Below the pieces are notes generated by a model. It was not told the DNA's origin. It saw only the letters and a list, made by a program, of their open reading frames with translations, and ran no database searches. This document shows, in pieces, positions 26,710 through 32,935 of a stretch of DNA of 32,935 bases. The stretch's first letter is position 1. Every line of letters begins with the position of its first letter. Origin of the DNA: Deltaproteobacteria bacterium. GTDB lineage: Bacteria > Desulfobacterota > Binatia > UBA12015. The translations under genes were made by a program, and so were the position numbers. Location of the stretch: assembly GCA_016874795.1 (NCBI GenBank), contig VGTG01000055.1, positions 1 through 32,935 of the forward strand, written 5' to 3'.

Positions 26710-29048
26710 ACGCCGCTCTCGCGCGCTTCTTCACCTTCGTTCTCACCCGGCGCTGGTGGGTCCTCGCCGCGTACGCGATCCTGCTCGTCCCGAGCGCGTT
26801 CCTCGCCGCTCGCGTCGGCCAGGACAACTCGATCGACCGCCTGATCGTCGATACGGATCCCGATTACGTCGCGACGCGCGAGTTCGAGAAGGTCTTCGGC
26901 GCGGGCGAGTTCGCGCTCCTTCTGTTCGAGGCGGACGATCCGCTCGCCTCGGGCGTGATCGAGCGCGTCGACCGCGTCGAGCGGCGTCTCGCCGAGATCC
27001 CGAACCTGACGGCCAACTCCGCTCTGTCCGTGTACCGGCGCGCGCGCGCCGGCTTCGAGCCGACGGCGGAGGGCGCGGCCGCGTTCCGCGAGTTCGCGAC
27101 CGGCACGGACCTCTTCCGCAAGCAGGGCCTCGTCGGCGACCGCTACTTCGCCGTCGGGATCGTGATCGAGGTCGAAGGCAGCGACGACCGGATCGCGAAG
27201 CTCGCCGAGATCGACGCGGCCCTGGCGGGAGTCGAGGCGGACCTCGGCCCCGTGCAGGAGATCCACCGCCTCGGCCAGCCATTCGTGAACGCGTATCTCG
27301 ACGAGACGCAGCGCGACGCGTGGCACTACTTCGTCGTCTTCCTCGCGTTCGTGATCGTCCTGAACGTGACGCTCTACCGCTCGGGGACGGCGCTCGCGGC
27401 GTTCCTCGTGACGCTCGGTGTGTGCCTCGCGATGTCGATGGGCTACATCGGGCTCACCGGCGGCATGCTGACGATCGTCTCGCCGATGGTGCCGATGACG
27501 ATCCTCGTCACGGCGACGGCGACGCTCGTCTACATCCACTCGCGCTTCGTCGACCGTCCGCCCGGCGTTCCCCTCGAGGAGCACCACGTGCACGCGCTCG
27601 TCAACAAGTTCGTGCCGTGCACGGCTTCGATCTTCGCGACGGCGGTCGGTTTCGCGGCTTTGATGGTCTCCGACATCCGGCCGATCTGGGACATGGGCGT
27701 CTGGGTCGCGGTCGGGCTCGTGCTCTGCTGGATCATCTGCTTCACGCTCTTCCCGGCACTGCAGTCGGTGCTGCGGACGCCGACGCAGGGCGAGCGCGAG
27801 ATCGCCGGCCGCTCGTTCGAGCGCTTCGCCGCGTGGCTGCCTCTCTTCACGTACCGCTGGCGATGGGAGCTCGTGATCTCGTTTCTCGTGCTCTCCGTGC
27901 TCGGCGCGGGCGCTCTCTTCGGCGTGCCGGGTCTCGTCCAGCCGATGCGGATCCTGACGGACCCGGTCGAGTACATGAGCCCGAAGTCAGAGCTCTATCG
28001 CGACATCCGCCGGCTCCAGCCGATGATCCCGGGTCTCTCGGTGACGCAGGTGTGGGTGAAGGGCGACCTCGGCAGCATGTCGGAGCCCGAGGTGCTGAGC
28101 GGGCTGCACGCATACCAGCAGGCGATGGAGAACGATCCCGGCGTCGGCTCGGCGGTCGGAGCGACGACGATCCTGCGGATCATCCGCTACCTCTCGGGCG
28201 CGGGCGACGCGTGGCCGACGGACCCGGAAGCAGTCGAGGAAGCCGCGGCGGAGCTCGAGGGTTTCGTCGGCATGGAGCCGATGCTGCAGCGCTTCGTGCA
28301 GCCGCACGAGCTCGCGCAGTCGCAGCTCACGGTGATCACGCGGACTGCGGAGCACGAGGACTTCGTGCACCTCGAGGAAGCCGTGCAGCGCCACTGGAGG
28401 GAGACGGTCGCGAAGTACCCAGCGCTCGCCGGCTTGACGATCCAGATGGTCGGCTTGACGCCGCTTCACGCGAAGATGGCGCAGAACCTCGTGCCGACGC
28501 TCGTCGAGAGCTTCGCGCTCACGGTCGTCATCATCTTCTCCGCCTTCTTCCTCGTGTTCCGGAGCGGTACGGCGCGGCTGATGGCGATGATCCCGTCGCT
28601 CTTCGCAATTCTCGTGATGTTCCTCGTCATGCGGCTCTGCGGCATCACGCTCAACATCGCGACGATCCTGATCGCCACGACGGTCCTCGGGACGTCGGAG
28701 AACGACCAGATTCACTTTTTCTATCACTTCCAGGAGGGACGCCGTGAGGGCACGGTCGAGGGGGCGCTCCGGCACACGCTCCTCGTGGCGGGGCGCGCGA
28801 TCCTCTTCGCCACCCTGATCAACGCGGGCGGCTTCCTGGCGTTCGGGATGGCCGAGCTGCCGCCGATCTGGCAGTTCGGCTTCCTCGCGGCGGTCGCGTT
28901 CGTGCTCTCGCTCGTCGCGGATTTCACCGCGTTGCCCGCGGCGCTGTGGATCCTGCTCCGCGAGCGTCCCGACCCGGAGGCCGCGAGTCAGTCGCTGGCG
29001 TCGGCGGCGACGTCGCAGGAGAGCGGACCGGCTGCGAGCAGGAGCTGA
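26706..29048 (+). CDS. RND/MMPL-family transporter
   Basis: This is a 780-residue inner-membrane protein with the RND duplication. TM1 (RRWWVLAAYAILLVPSAFLA) is followed by a ~190-residue periplasmic loop. A TM2-6 cluster around residues 210-400 includes FVVFLAFVIVLNVTLYRSG. TM7 (LVISFLVLSVLGAGALF) leads to a second large loop and a TM8-12 cluster from about 615 (VVIIFSAFFLVFR onward). TSENDQIHFFYHFQEGRREG follows the TM10 region as in MMPL proteins. Such proteins export lipids, hopanoids or hydrophobic compounds; the cargo is not readable. No membrane-fusion or outer-membrane partner is adjacent. The ATG overlaps the HerA-like stop codon. The 3' end overlaps the convergent lipoprotein gene by 61 bp. 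Confidence 0.9.
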   Translation: MNAALARFFTFVLTRRWWVLAAYAILLVPSAFLAARVGQDNSIDRLIVDTDPDYVATREFEKVFGAGEFALLLFEADDPLASGVIERVDRVERRLAEIPNLTANSALSVYRRARAGFEPTAEGAAAFREFATGTDLFRKQGLVGDRYFAVGIVIEVEGSDDRIAKLAEIDAALAGVEADLGPVQEIHRLGQPFVNAYLDETQRDAWHYFVVFLAFVIVLNVTLYRSGTALAAFLVTLGVCLAMSMGYIGLTGGMLTIVSPMVPMTILVTATATLVYIHSRFVDRPPGVPLEEHHVHALVNKFVPCTASIFATAVGFAALMVSDIRPIWDMGVWVAVGLVLCWIICFTLFPALQSVLRTPTQGEREIAGRSFERFAAWLPLFTYRWRWELVISFLVLSVLGAGALFGVPGLVQPMRILTDPVEYMSPKSELYRDIRRLQPMIPGLSVTQVWVKGDLGSMSEPEVLSGLHAYQQAMENDPGVGSAVGATTILRIIRYLSGAGDAWPTDPEAVEEAAAELEGFVGMEPMLQRFVQPHELAQSQLTVITRTAEHEDFVHLEEAVQRHWRETVAKYPALAGLTIQMVGLTPLHAKMAQNLVPTLVESFALTVVIIFSAFFLVFRSGTARLMAMIPSLFAILVMFLVMRLCGITLNIATILIATTVLGTSENDQIHFFYHFQEGRREGTVEGALRHTLLVAGRAILFATLINAGGFLAFGMAELPPIWQFGFLAAVAFVLSLVADFTALPAALWILLRERPDPEAASQSLASAATSQESGPAASRS

Positions 29049-29656
29049 TCGAGGAGACGCTGGTCGTCCGCGATCAGCTCCTCCTTCTTCTGGACGCAGA
29101 GCCGCAGGTGCGGGCACGCCGGATCGGGATCGCCGAGCGTGATGTAGCCCTCGGCGAGGCGGAGATGGTTCTCGAGGACGTCGGGCCGTTCGTCCGTGAG
29201 CGTCTCGAGGAGCTCGATCCCGTCCTCGGAGTTGCCGTGCTTGAGGAGCGTGGCGGGAGCGGTGACGTAGAGCGTTCCCAGCATCCGCGTCGCAGCGCCT
29301 TCCTCGAAGCCCGGGTCGAGGTCGCGGCTCTTTCGCGCGTCCTCCTCGACGTCGGAGATGATACCGGCCGCGCGGAGGCCCTTCGACTGGATGTACCGCC
29401 CCGTGACGGCCGCGCGCGCGAACGCGGCCGCGGCGGTGTCGTTCGGCGCGTCCTGCACCGCCTCGTAGGCGTACTGGCGGTCCTCCGGGGTGTCGCGGCC
29501 TTCCTCGATCAGCCTCTCGAGCGCCGCGCGGACGACGATCGCGTCACCCTTGTCGCCGGCGGCGGCGAGCTCGGGCGGCACGGCGCCGCGTTGCGCGCTG
29601 CACGCGGACGCGGCGAGGAGCGCCGCGACGAGCCGGACCTTCGATCCCCGTCGCAC
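28988..29656 (-). CDS. TPR-type lipoprotein, resembles the TRAP-transporter T component (TatT)
   Basis: This 222-residue protein has a short signal sequence (RLVAALLAASAC) and a lipobox Cys19, so it is a likely periplasm-facing lipoprotein. The rest is helical. The C-terminal half (HGNSEDGIELLETLTDERPD, then LENHLRLAEGYITLGD and a Leu-rich end) resembles TatT, the trimeric lipoprotein that partners periplasmic binding proteins of TRAP systems. It starts at GTG 7 bp after the binding-protein stop, so they form an operon. There is no Shine-Dalgarno of note. Its last 61 bp overlap the RND gene tail to tail. A generic TPR protein is the alternative. Confidence 0.65.
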   Translation of the reverse strand: MRRGSKVRLVAALLAASACSAQRGAVPPELAAAGDKGDAIVVRAALERLIEEGRDTPEDRQYAYEAVQDAPNDTAAAAFARAAVTGRYIQSKGLRAAGIISDVEEDARKSRDLDPGFEEGAATRMLGTLYVTAPATLLKHGNSEDGIELLETLTDERPDVLENHLRLAEGYITLGDPDPACPHLRLCVQKKEELIADDQRLLDQLLLAAGPLSCDVAADASD

Positions 29657-29663
29657 CGAGAGG

Positions 29664-30500
29664 CTACCTGGAGTAATCGGCGATCAGCTCGGCGAAGTCG
29701 GCGTCGCTCGCCGCGGAGAGCTCGACGATCCCGACCTCGCCGCAAGCGCTCTTCTCGCTGCCGTCGCAGAGCTTGGGCAGGTTCTTCTGGAAGTTCGCGC
29801 GCTCTTGCGCGGTCGCGCGCGGAAAGGCGACGACGACCATCGCCGGGAGCTCGCGGCTCTTCCATACGGCGTGGACTTCGGCGCCGCCCTGGATGTGCTC
29901 GAGGTCTTCCATCTGCGCGTCGTCGATGAGCGCGCAGGTCGCCTCGCCCTTCAGCACCTTCGTGATGGTCTGGAGAGGACGGCGCGTCGGGGTGAGCGTG
30001 AAGTCGGCGAGCTTGAACGAGCCCTTCGCAACGACGCCTTCGATGAAGCGCTCGTCTCCCTCGACGTGGTCGCTCGCGAGGGGCTTCCCGCGGCAGTCGG
30101 CGAGGCTCTTCGCGGTCTTGCTGACGATGAAGTACTGGCCCCCGCCGACGAGCTCGACCGAGACGTCGCCGACGACGTCGAGCTTGTGCTCTGCCTTCAG
30201 CGCGAGAAAGGCGCCGAGGGAGAGGATCGCGTAGTGCGGCTTCTTCGAGCGGATGAACTCGAAAGCGCCGTCCCGGCTCGTGAAGTAGCGGCCCTGCGCC
30301 GCGGGCCAGCCGTTCTCGGTCGCCGCGAGCGCGACGAACTTGTCGAGGTAGGGCTGCGCGAGTGCCGGGTTTCCGGCGCCGTGCTCCTTCAGCACGAGGA
30401 TCGACACGGGCTCTTCTGCGGCGCCGCTCGTCGCGGCCGTCGCGAGCGCGACGAAAACCGCGGCGACGTGGCGCGCGAAGCGATTCTTGCGGCGATGCAC
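29664..30500 (-). CDS. Periplasmic substrate-binding protein, PhnD/phosphonate-binding-like
   Basis: The 278-residue protein has a signal peptide (RRKNRF, then AAVFVALATAATSGA, cleavage near residue 28). The body is a type 2 periplasmic-binding fold of the PhnD group: a VSILVLKEHG first strand, an FEFIRSKKPHYAILSLGAFL stretch, the linker KSLADCRGKPLASDH and GEATCALIDDAQMEDL. In PhnD relatives these flank the ligand cleft. The ligand may be an oxyanion, but similar proteins also act as sensors. No permease or ATPase is in the window. GGGAGGACACAGCA precedes the GTG start at 30500; longer in-frame ORF sequence upstream has no similarity. It is co-directional with the TatT-like lipoprotein 7 bp downstream. 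Confidence 0.82.
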   Translation of the reverse strand: MHRRKNRFARHVAAVFVALATAATSGAAEEPVSILVLKEHGAGNPALAQPYLDKFVALAATENGWPAAQGRYFTSRDGAFEFIRSKKPHYAILSLGAFLALKAEHKLDVVGDVSVELVGGGQYFIVSKTAKSLADCRGKPLASDHVEGDERFIEGVVAKGSFKLADFTLTPTRRPLQTITKVLKGEATCALIDDAQMEDLEHIQGGAEVHAVWKSRELPAMVVVAFPRATAQERANFQKNLPKLCDGSEKSACGEVGIVELSAASDADFAELIADYSR

Positions 30501-30559
30501 TGCTGTGTCCTCCCCTCCGGCCGGCCCGAGCTCCTCCGAAGCAAAGGACCGCGCGCAAC

Positions 30560-30589
30560 CTAGTAGGTGACCGCTTCCACTGTGTCCAA
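30560..30589 (-). promoter_or_regulatory. Weak sigma-70-like promoter for the binding-protein gene
   Basis: Read on the minus strand, TTGGAC (30589-30584) and TACTAG (30565-30560) are 18 bp apart and lie about 60 bp before the GTG start. Matches to consensus are only partial. This is the least GC-rich part of the leader. It is offered as a candidate only. Confidence 0.25.
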
Positions 30590-30594
30590 CGCGG

Positions 30595-30831
30595 GTGCGA
30601 GGCCGTGTTCTTGCGCCCTCGCTGGACCTGAGCCTCCGCGCGGGCGCCGAGCGCGAGGCGAAGGTCGTTCTGAAGGCGAGCGGCGTCCACCTCGGCCTCG
30701 ATCCGCTCCCGGCGACGCAGCCCATCCGTGTGCAGCTCGAGAGCAGCGAAGGCGAGTGCTGGGAAGCGACGTGCCTGGCGCCGGCGAAGGTGAACGACGA
30801 GCGGAGGTTCAAGGACCGGGCGGGGGAGTAG
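30595..30831 (+). pseudogene. 3' remnant of a larger secreted-type hypothetical protein
   Basis: A 78-codon frame reads AKVVLKASGVHLGLDPLPAT, then PIRVQLESSEGECWEAT and LAPAKVNDERRFKDRAG before the stop. From memory, this resembles the C-terminus of large hypothetical proteins in uncultured Deltaproteobacteria-like genomes (a V-Q-L-x-N/S-S-x-G-x-C-W-E/G-A-T pattern followed by FKDK). There is no signal peptide, no ribosome binding site and no upstream part, so it appears to be a 5'-truncated relic. Its last 23 bp overlap the end of the sulfotransferase gene on the other strand. The family name is not known to me. Confidence 0.45.
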
Positions 30832-31678
30832 CGCCCGCTTCCTGCGGGATCTCCCACGCGTAACCGTCGAGGAAGGGGTAGTCGCGTACGTTCCGCTCGA
30901 CCTCCGCGAGGAGCGCCGGCGTCCATTCACGCTTGCGGCGCGTGTACGTCGGACGAGGGAAGACGATGCTGCAGCAGTCGTCGAGGTAGGCGGGCTCCGC
31001 GTCGAGCTCGAGGAAGGCGAGGAGGCCTGCGAGCACGCCGCTTGGATCGCGGATCATGTCCTCGTGCCGGACGGTGACGACCTCCTCCGGCGCGCACGGG
31101 ACTCCGAGGCGACCGGTCGTCGCGCAGTGGCGGAAGTAGAAGTCGACCGCGTCCGGAAGCGACAGGCGGTTGTCGATCGAGATCGCGGCGATGTTGTCCC
31201 ACGGGTTCCGGACGACGTGGATCGCGCGCAGCGGCACGCGGACGAGGTCGCGTACGCGGTCGAGGAAGTCCGGGTGCGCGGTGATGCAGCGGGTGACCGC
31301 GCCGCCGCGCTTCTCGCCGATCACGCGCAGCGCAGCGAAGCGGCCTTGCCACTGACGCGGCACCTGGTACTCGTAGTTGCTCGTGTTGCCGCGCAGGTTG
31401 AACCACGAGGACCGCGCGAGGATGTGCCCGTAGAGCTCGTCGCGCGAGCACCCCGCGAGGATCAGATCGTGCGCGTTCAGCTCGTGGGAGATCACCGCGT
31501 CGCGATGCGCGTTCAGCATCGCTCCGACGAGGCTGTGGCCGCTCCGCGGATAGCCGACGAAGAGGCAGAAGCGCTCGACGCGCGCGAAGTCGTCGCGGTG
31601 GCGGCGCCGCGCCCAAGCGCTCGCGCCGGCCGCGTAGAGGCCGTAGACCGCGTCCTCGAGGCGCGTGAGGGCCGTCAC
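30809..31678 (-). CDS. Sulfotransferase-family protein
   Basis: This is a 289-residue PAPS-dependent sulfotransferase-like protein. FCLFVGYPRSGHSLVGAML (residues ~38-56) is the 5'-phosphosulfate loop (GYPRSGHS at 42-49), and IHVVRNPWDNIAAISIDN is the 3'-phosphate-binding segment with Arg. The C-terminal HEDMIRDPSGVLAGLLAFLE and PTYTRRKREWTPALLAEVE are typical of the later helices. It would transfer sulfate to a hydroxyl or amine of a glycan, lipid or protein; the acceptor is unknown. The GTG start at 31678 overlaps the stop of the M6 protease gene (GTGA), so the longer upstream frame is rejected and translational coupling is inferred. Confidence 0.88.
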   Translation of the reverse strand: MTALTRLEDAVYGLYAAGASAWARRRHRDDFARVERFCLFVGYPRSGHSLVGAMLNAHRDAVISHELNAHDLILAGCSRDELYGHILARSSWFNLRGNTSNYEYQVPRQWQGRFAALRVIGEKRGGAVTRCITAHPDFLDRVRDLVRVPLRAIHVVRNPWDNIAAISIDNRLSLPDAVDFYFRHCATTGRLGVPCAPEEVVTVRHEDMIRDPSGVLAGLLAFLELDAEPAYLDDCCSIVFPRPTYTRRKREWTPALLAEVERNVRDYPFLDGYAWEIPQEAGATPPPGP

Positions 31679-32935
31679 GGCGTCGCAGAAGGCCCGGGAT
31701 GCGGCGGCTTCGCCGCGGAGGCCGCCTTCTCGGCGGGCTCGTCCTCGAAGACGACGTCGAACGTGATGATCTCGTCCGCCGGCGAGACGTTCCGGATCGC
31801 GAAGCGCCCGCGGGTCCCGTCGTACGCGCCCGTGCCTGGCTTCGTCGTCGGTCCGGGCCCGTCGGCGCGTCCGGCCCACGGATCGCCCTCGTCGCCGCGG
31901 TTCCCGCCGCGCGTGTGTCCGAGATCGAGATGCGACGGGTACGAATCCGCGGTCAGGAGATCGACACGCTTGTGCTGTGCCTGGTCCTGCGAGCCGCGGA
32001 AGCTCGTCAAGCTCTCGTCGACGTGCCAGATGAGCAGTCCCTCGCCGGGGATGCGCCGATCCGCGCCGATGCGGCGCCGGTTCTCGATCAGGAAGTACTC
32101 CTTCGGATGCTCCGGTCCCTTCGCGAAGATCTTGACGACCTGGCCCGACTTCTCGACGGCGGGCAGCGCGATGCCGGGCTGCGTCCGCTCGACGACGATC
32201 GGATCGACCCAGCCGAGCTGCAGCTTCGACCACGCGCACGGATGCGGCGGCGAGTCGCCCATGCCGACCCACGTGCCCTGTCCCATCAGACCCCAGATCC
32301 CGATGCCCTCGTGCGGCTTGTTCGGCGCGTACAGCTCGGGAAGGCCGAGGACGTGTCCGAACTCGTGCGTCATGACGCCGAAGGGCGAGAGGCCCTGCAT
32401 CGGGTCCTCGGCGACGACGACGCCGAGCGGGCCGCGCCACTCCGGCATCGGCGTCGCGAGGGCGCCGCTGACGGCGTTCGACCACGGCAGGCCGAAGCGC
32501 TCGCGCTTGATGTCGGACTCCGCTCCCGGCCCGGCGAAAAAGATGAAGACGACGTCGGGATCCGCCTGCTGGAGGAGGCTCCGCTCGCCGTCCGGCTCGG
32601 GTCGGGACGCCTGGACGAGGGCGTCCCGGATCATCGAGGCGGGCCGGCTGACGTACGCGGCTTTTCGTCGGGGCAGCCGATATACTTTCTCGCTGACGAT
32701 GGGCTGGATGGCGAAGCGCCGCAGCGAGACCTCGTCCCAGTAGGAAACGAGACGATCGATGAGGCCGCTCTTGCTCGCGTTGGTGAAGTCGTCCTTCGGA
32801 CGCGAAGAAGCCTGGTCGGGAAATTCGACGCGCAGGAAGAGCACGCGCGCGCGGGCGCCGAGGCCCGAAGCGGGCGGCTCGTTGCGTCCCGATTCGCCGG
32901 CTGCGAATCCTTTTGCCGGAGCAAGCGCCAGAGCG
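31675..32935 (-). CDS. Secreted M6-family (immune-inhibitor-A-like) metalloprotease, 5' end outside window
   Basis: The frame is open to the window edge, so the N-terminus is missing. The first visible residues (ALALAPAKGFA) look like the end of a signal peptide. The body has RVLFLRVEFPD, VVFIFFAGPGAESD, and the zinc motif THEFGHVLGLPELY (HExxHxxG). Downstream are GIWGLMGQGTWVGMGDSPP, HPCAWSKLQLGWVDP, YFLIENRRR and EGLLIWHVDE, all hallmarks of the M6 domain. The C-terminus closes with a beta segment (RFAIRNVSPADEIITFDVVF) and a short low-complexity tail. An internal GTG at 32844 is not the start because homologous-looking sequence continues upstream. It would act outside the cell on proteins. 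Its stop overlaps the sulfotransferase start. Confidence 0.92.
   Translation of the reverse strand, partial: ALALAPAKGFAAGESGRNEPPASGLGARARVLFLRVEFPDQASSRPKDDFTNASKSGLIDRLVSYWDEVSLRRFAIQPIVSEKVYRLPRRKAAYVSRPASMIRDALVQASRPEPDGERSLLQQADPDVVFIFFAGPGAESDIKRERFGLPWSNAVSGALATPMPEWRGPLGVVVAEDPMQGLSPFGVMTHEFGHVLGLPELYAPNKPHEGIGIWGLMGQGTWVGMGDSPPHPCAWSKLQLGWVDPIVVERTQPGIALPAVEKSGQVVKIFAKGPEHPKEYFLIENRRRIGADRRIPGEGLLIWHVDESLTSFRGSQDQAQHKRVDLLTADSYPSHLDLGHTRGGNRGDEGDPWAGRADGPGPTTKPGTGAYDGTRGRFAIRNVSPADEIITFDVVFEDEPAEKAASAAKPPHPGPSATP

Noticed and set aside
32631-32924. 97-codon frame at the end of the window on the minus strand
   Set aside because: It is an Arg/Ser-rich shadow of the M6 protease frame, which is open to the window edge.

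Overview
This is a very GC-rich chromosomal window with dense genes, many GTG starts, long antisense shadow ORFs and 4-nt stop/start overlaps. I found no phage genes, transposase, CRISPR array or RNA gene. The gene set (RecBCD, NAD-dependent ligase, EttA, an alkylglycerone-phosphate-synthase-like enzyme, M6 and M48 metalloproteases, ergothioneine genes) fits a GC-rich Gram-negative bacterium. Deltaproteobacteria in the old broad sense (Myxococcota or related uncultured lineages) is my best guess, made from gene content and general sequence style only, with low to moderate confidence.

Layout. (1) 1-11144, mostly minus strand: a DNA-repair block. An M48 metalloprotease lipoprotein, recC and recB are chained by GTGA overlaps, while recD lies 1.8 kb further on. 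The insert between recB and recD holds an SDR oxidoreductase, a VOC protein on the plus strand, a 182-bp inverted-repeat (MITE-like) element and a probable histidine-kinase remnant. (2) 11319-14736, minus: a single-polypeptide EgtD-EgtB fusion for ergothioneine synthesis, overlapping a downstream enolase-superfamily gene. (3) 14835-18122, plus: ligA and a class V aminotransferase, separated by a short 9-bp tandem repeat. (4) 18133-23311: a lipid-flavoured region. It has an antitoxin-like remnant, an alkyldihydroxyacetonephosphate-synthase-like flavoprotein, a PTS-IIA/zinc-ribbon fusion, an 82-bp perfect palindrome, and a three-gene minus-strand operon. That operon encodes a cyclopropane-fatty-acid-synthase N-domain protein, a geranylgeranyl-reductase-family flavoprotein and the separate CFA methyltransferase domain. 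(5) 23470-29048, plus: ettA, a HerA-like ATPase and an RND/MMPL exporter. (6) 28988-32935, mostly minus: a PhnD-like binding protein with a TatT-like lipoprotein, a 3' gene remnant, and a sulfotransferase translationally coupled to a secreted M6 metalloprotease that runs off the window.

The most novel-looking unit is the split CFA synthase with a GGR-family reductase between its two halves. The methyltransferase keeps the residues I associate with the catalytic bicarbonate site. A methylate-then-reduce route to branched membrane lipids is a reasonable hypothesis, and the ether-lipid-type enzyme one gene away makes the lipid theme stronger. Other points of interest are the fungal-Egt1-like EgtD-EgtB architecture, the PTS-IIA/zinc-ribbon fusion, and two palindromic elements that each sit flush against stop codons between convergent genes.
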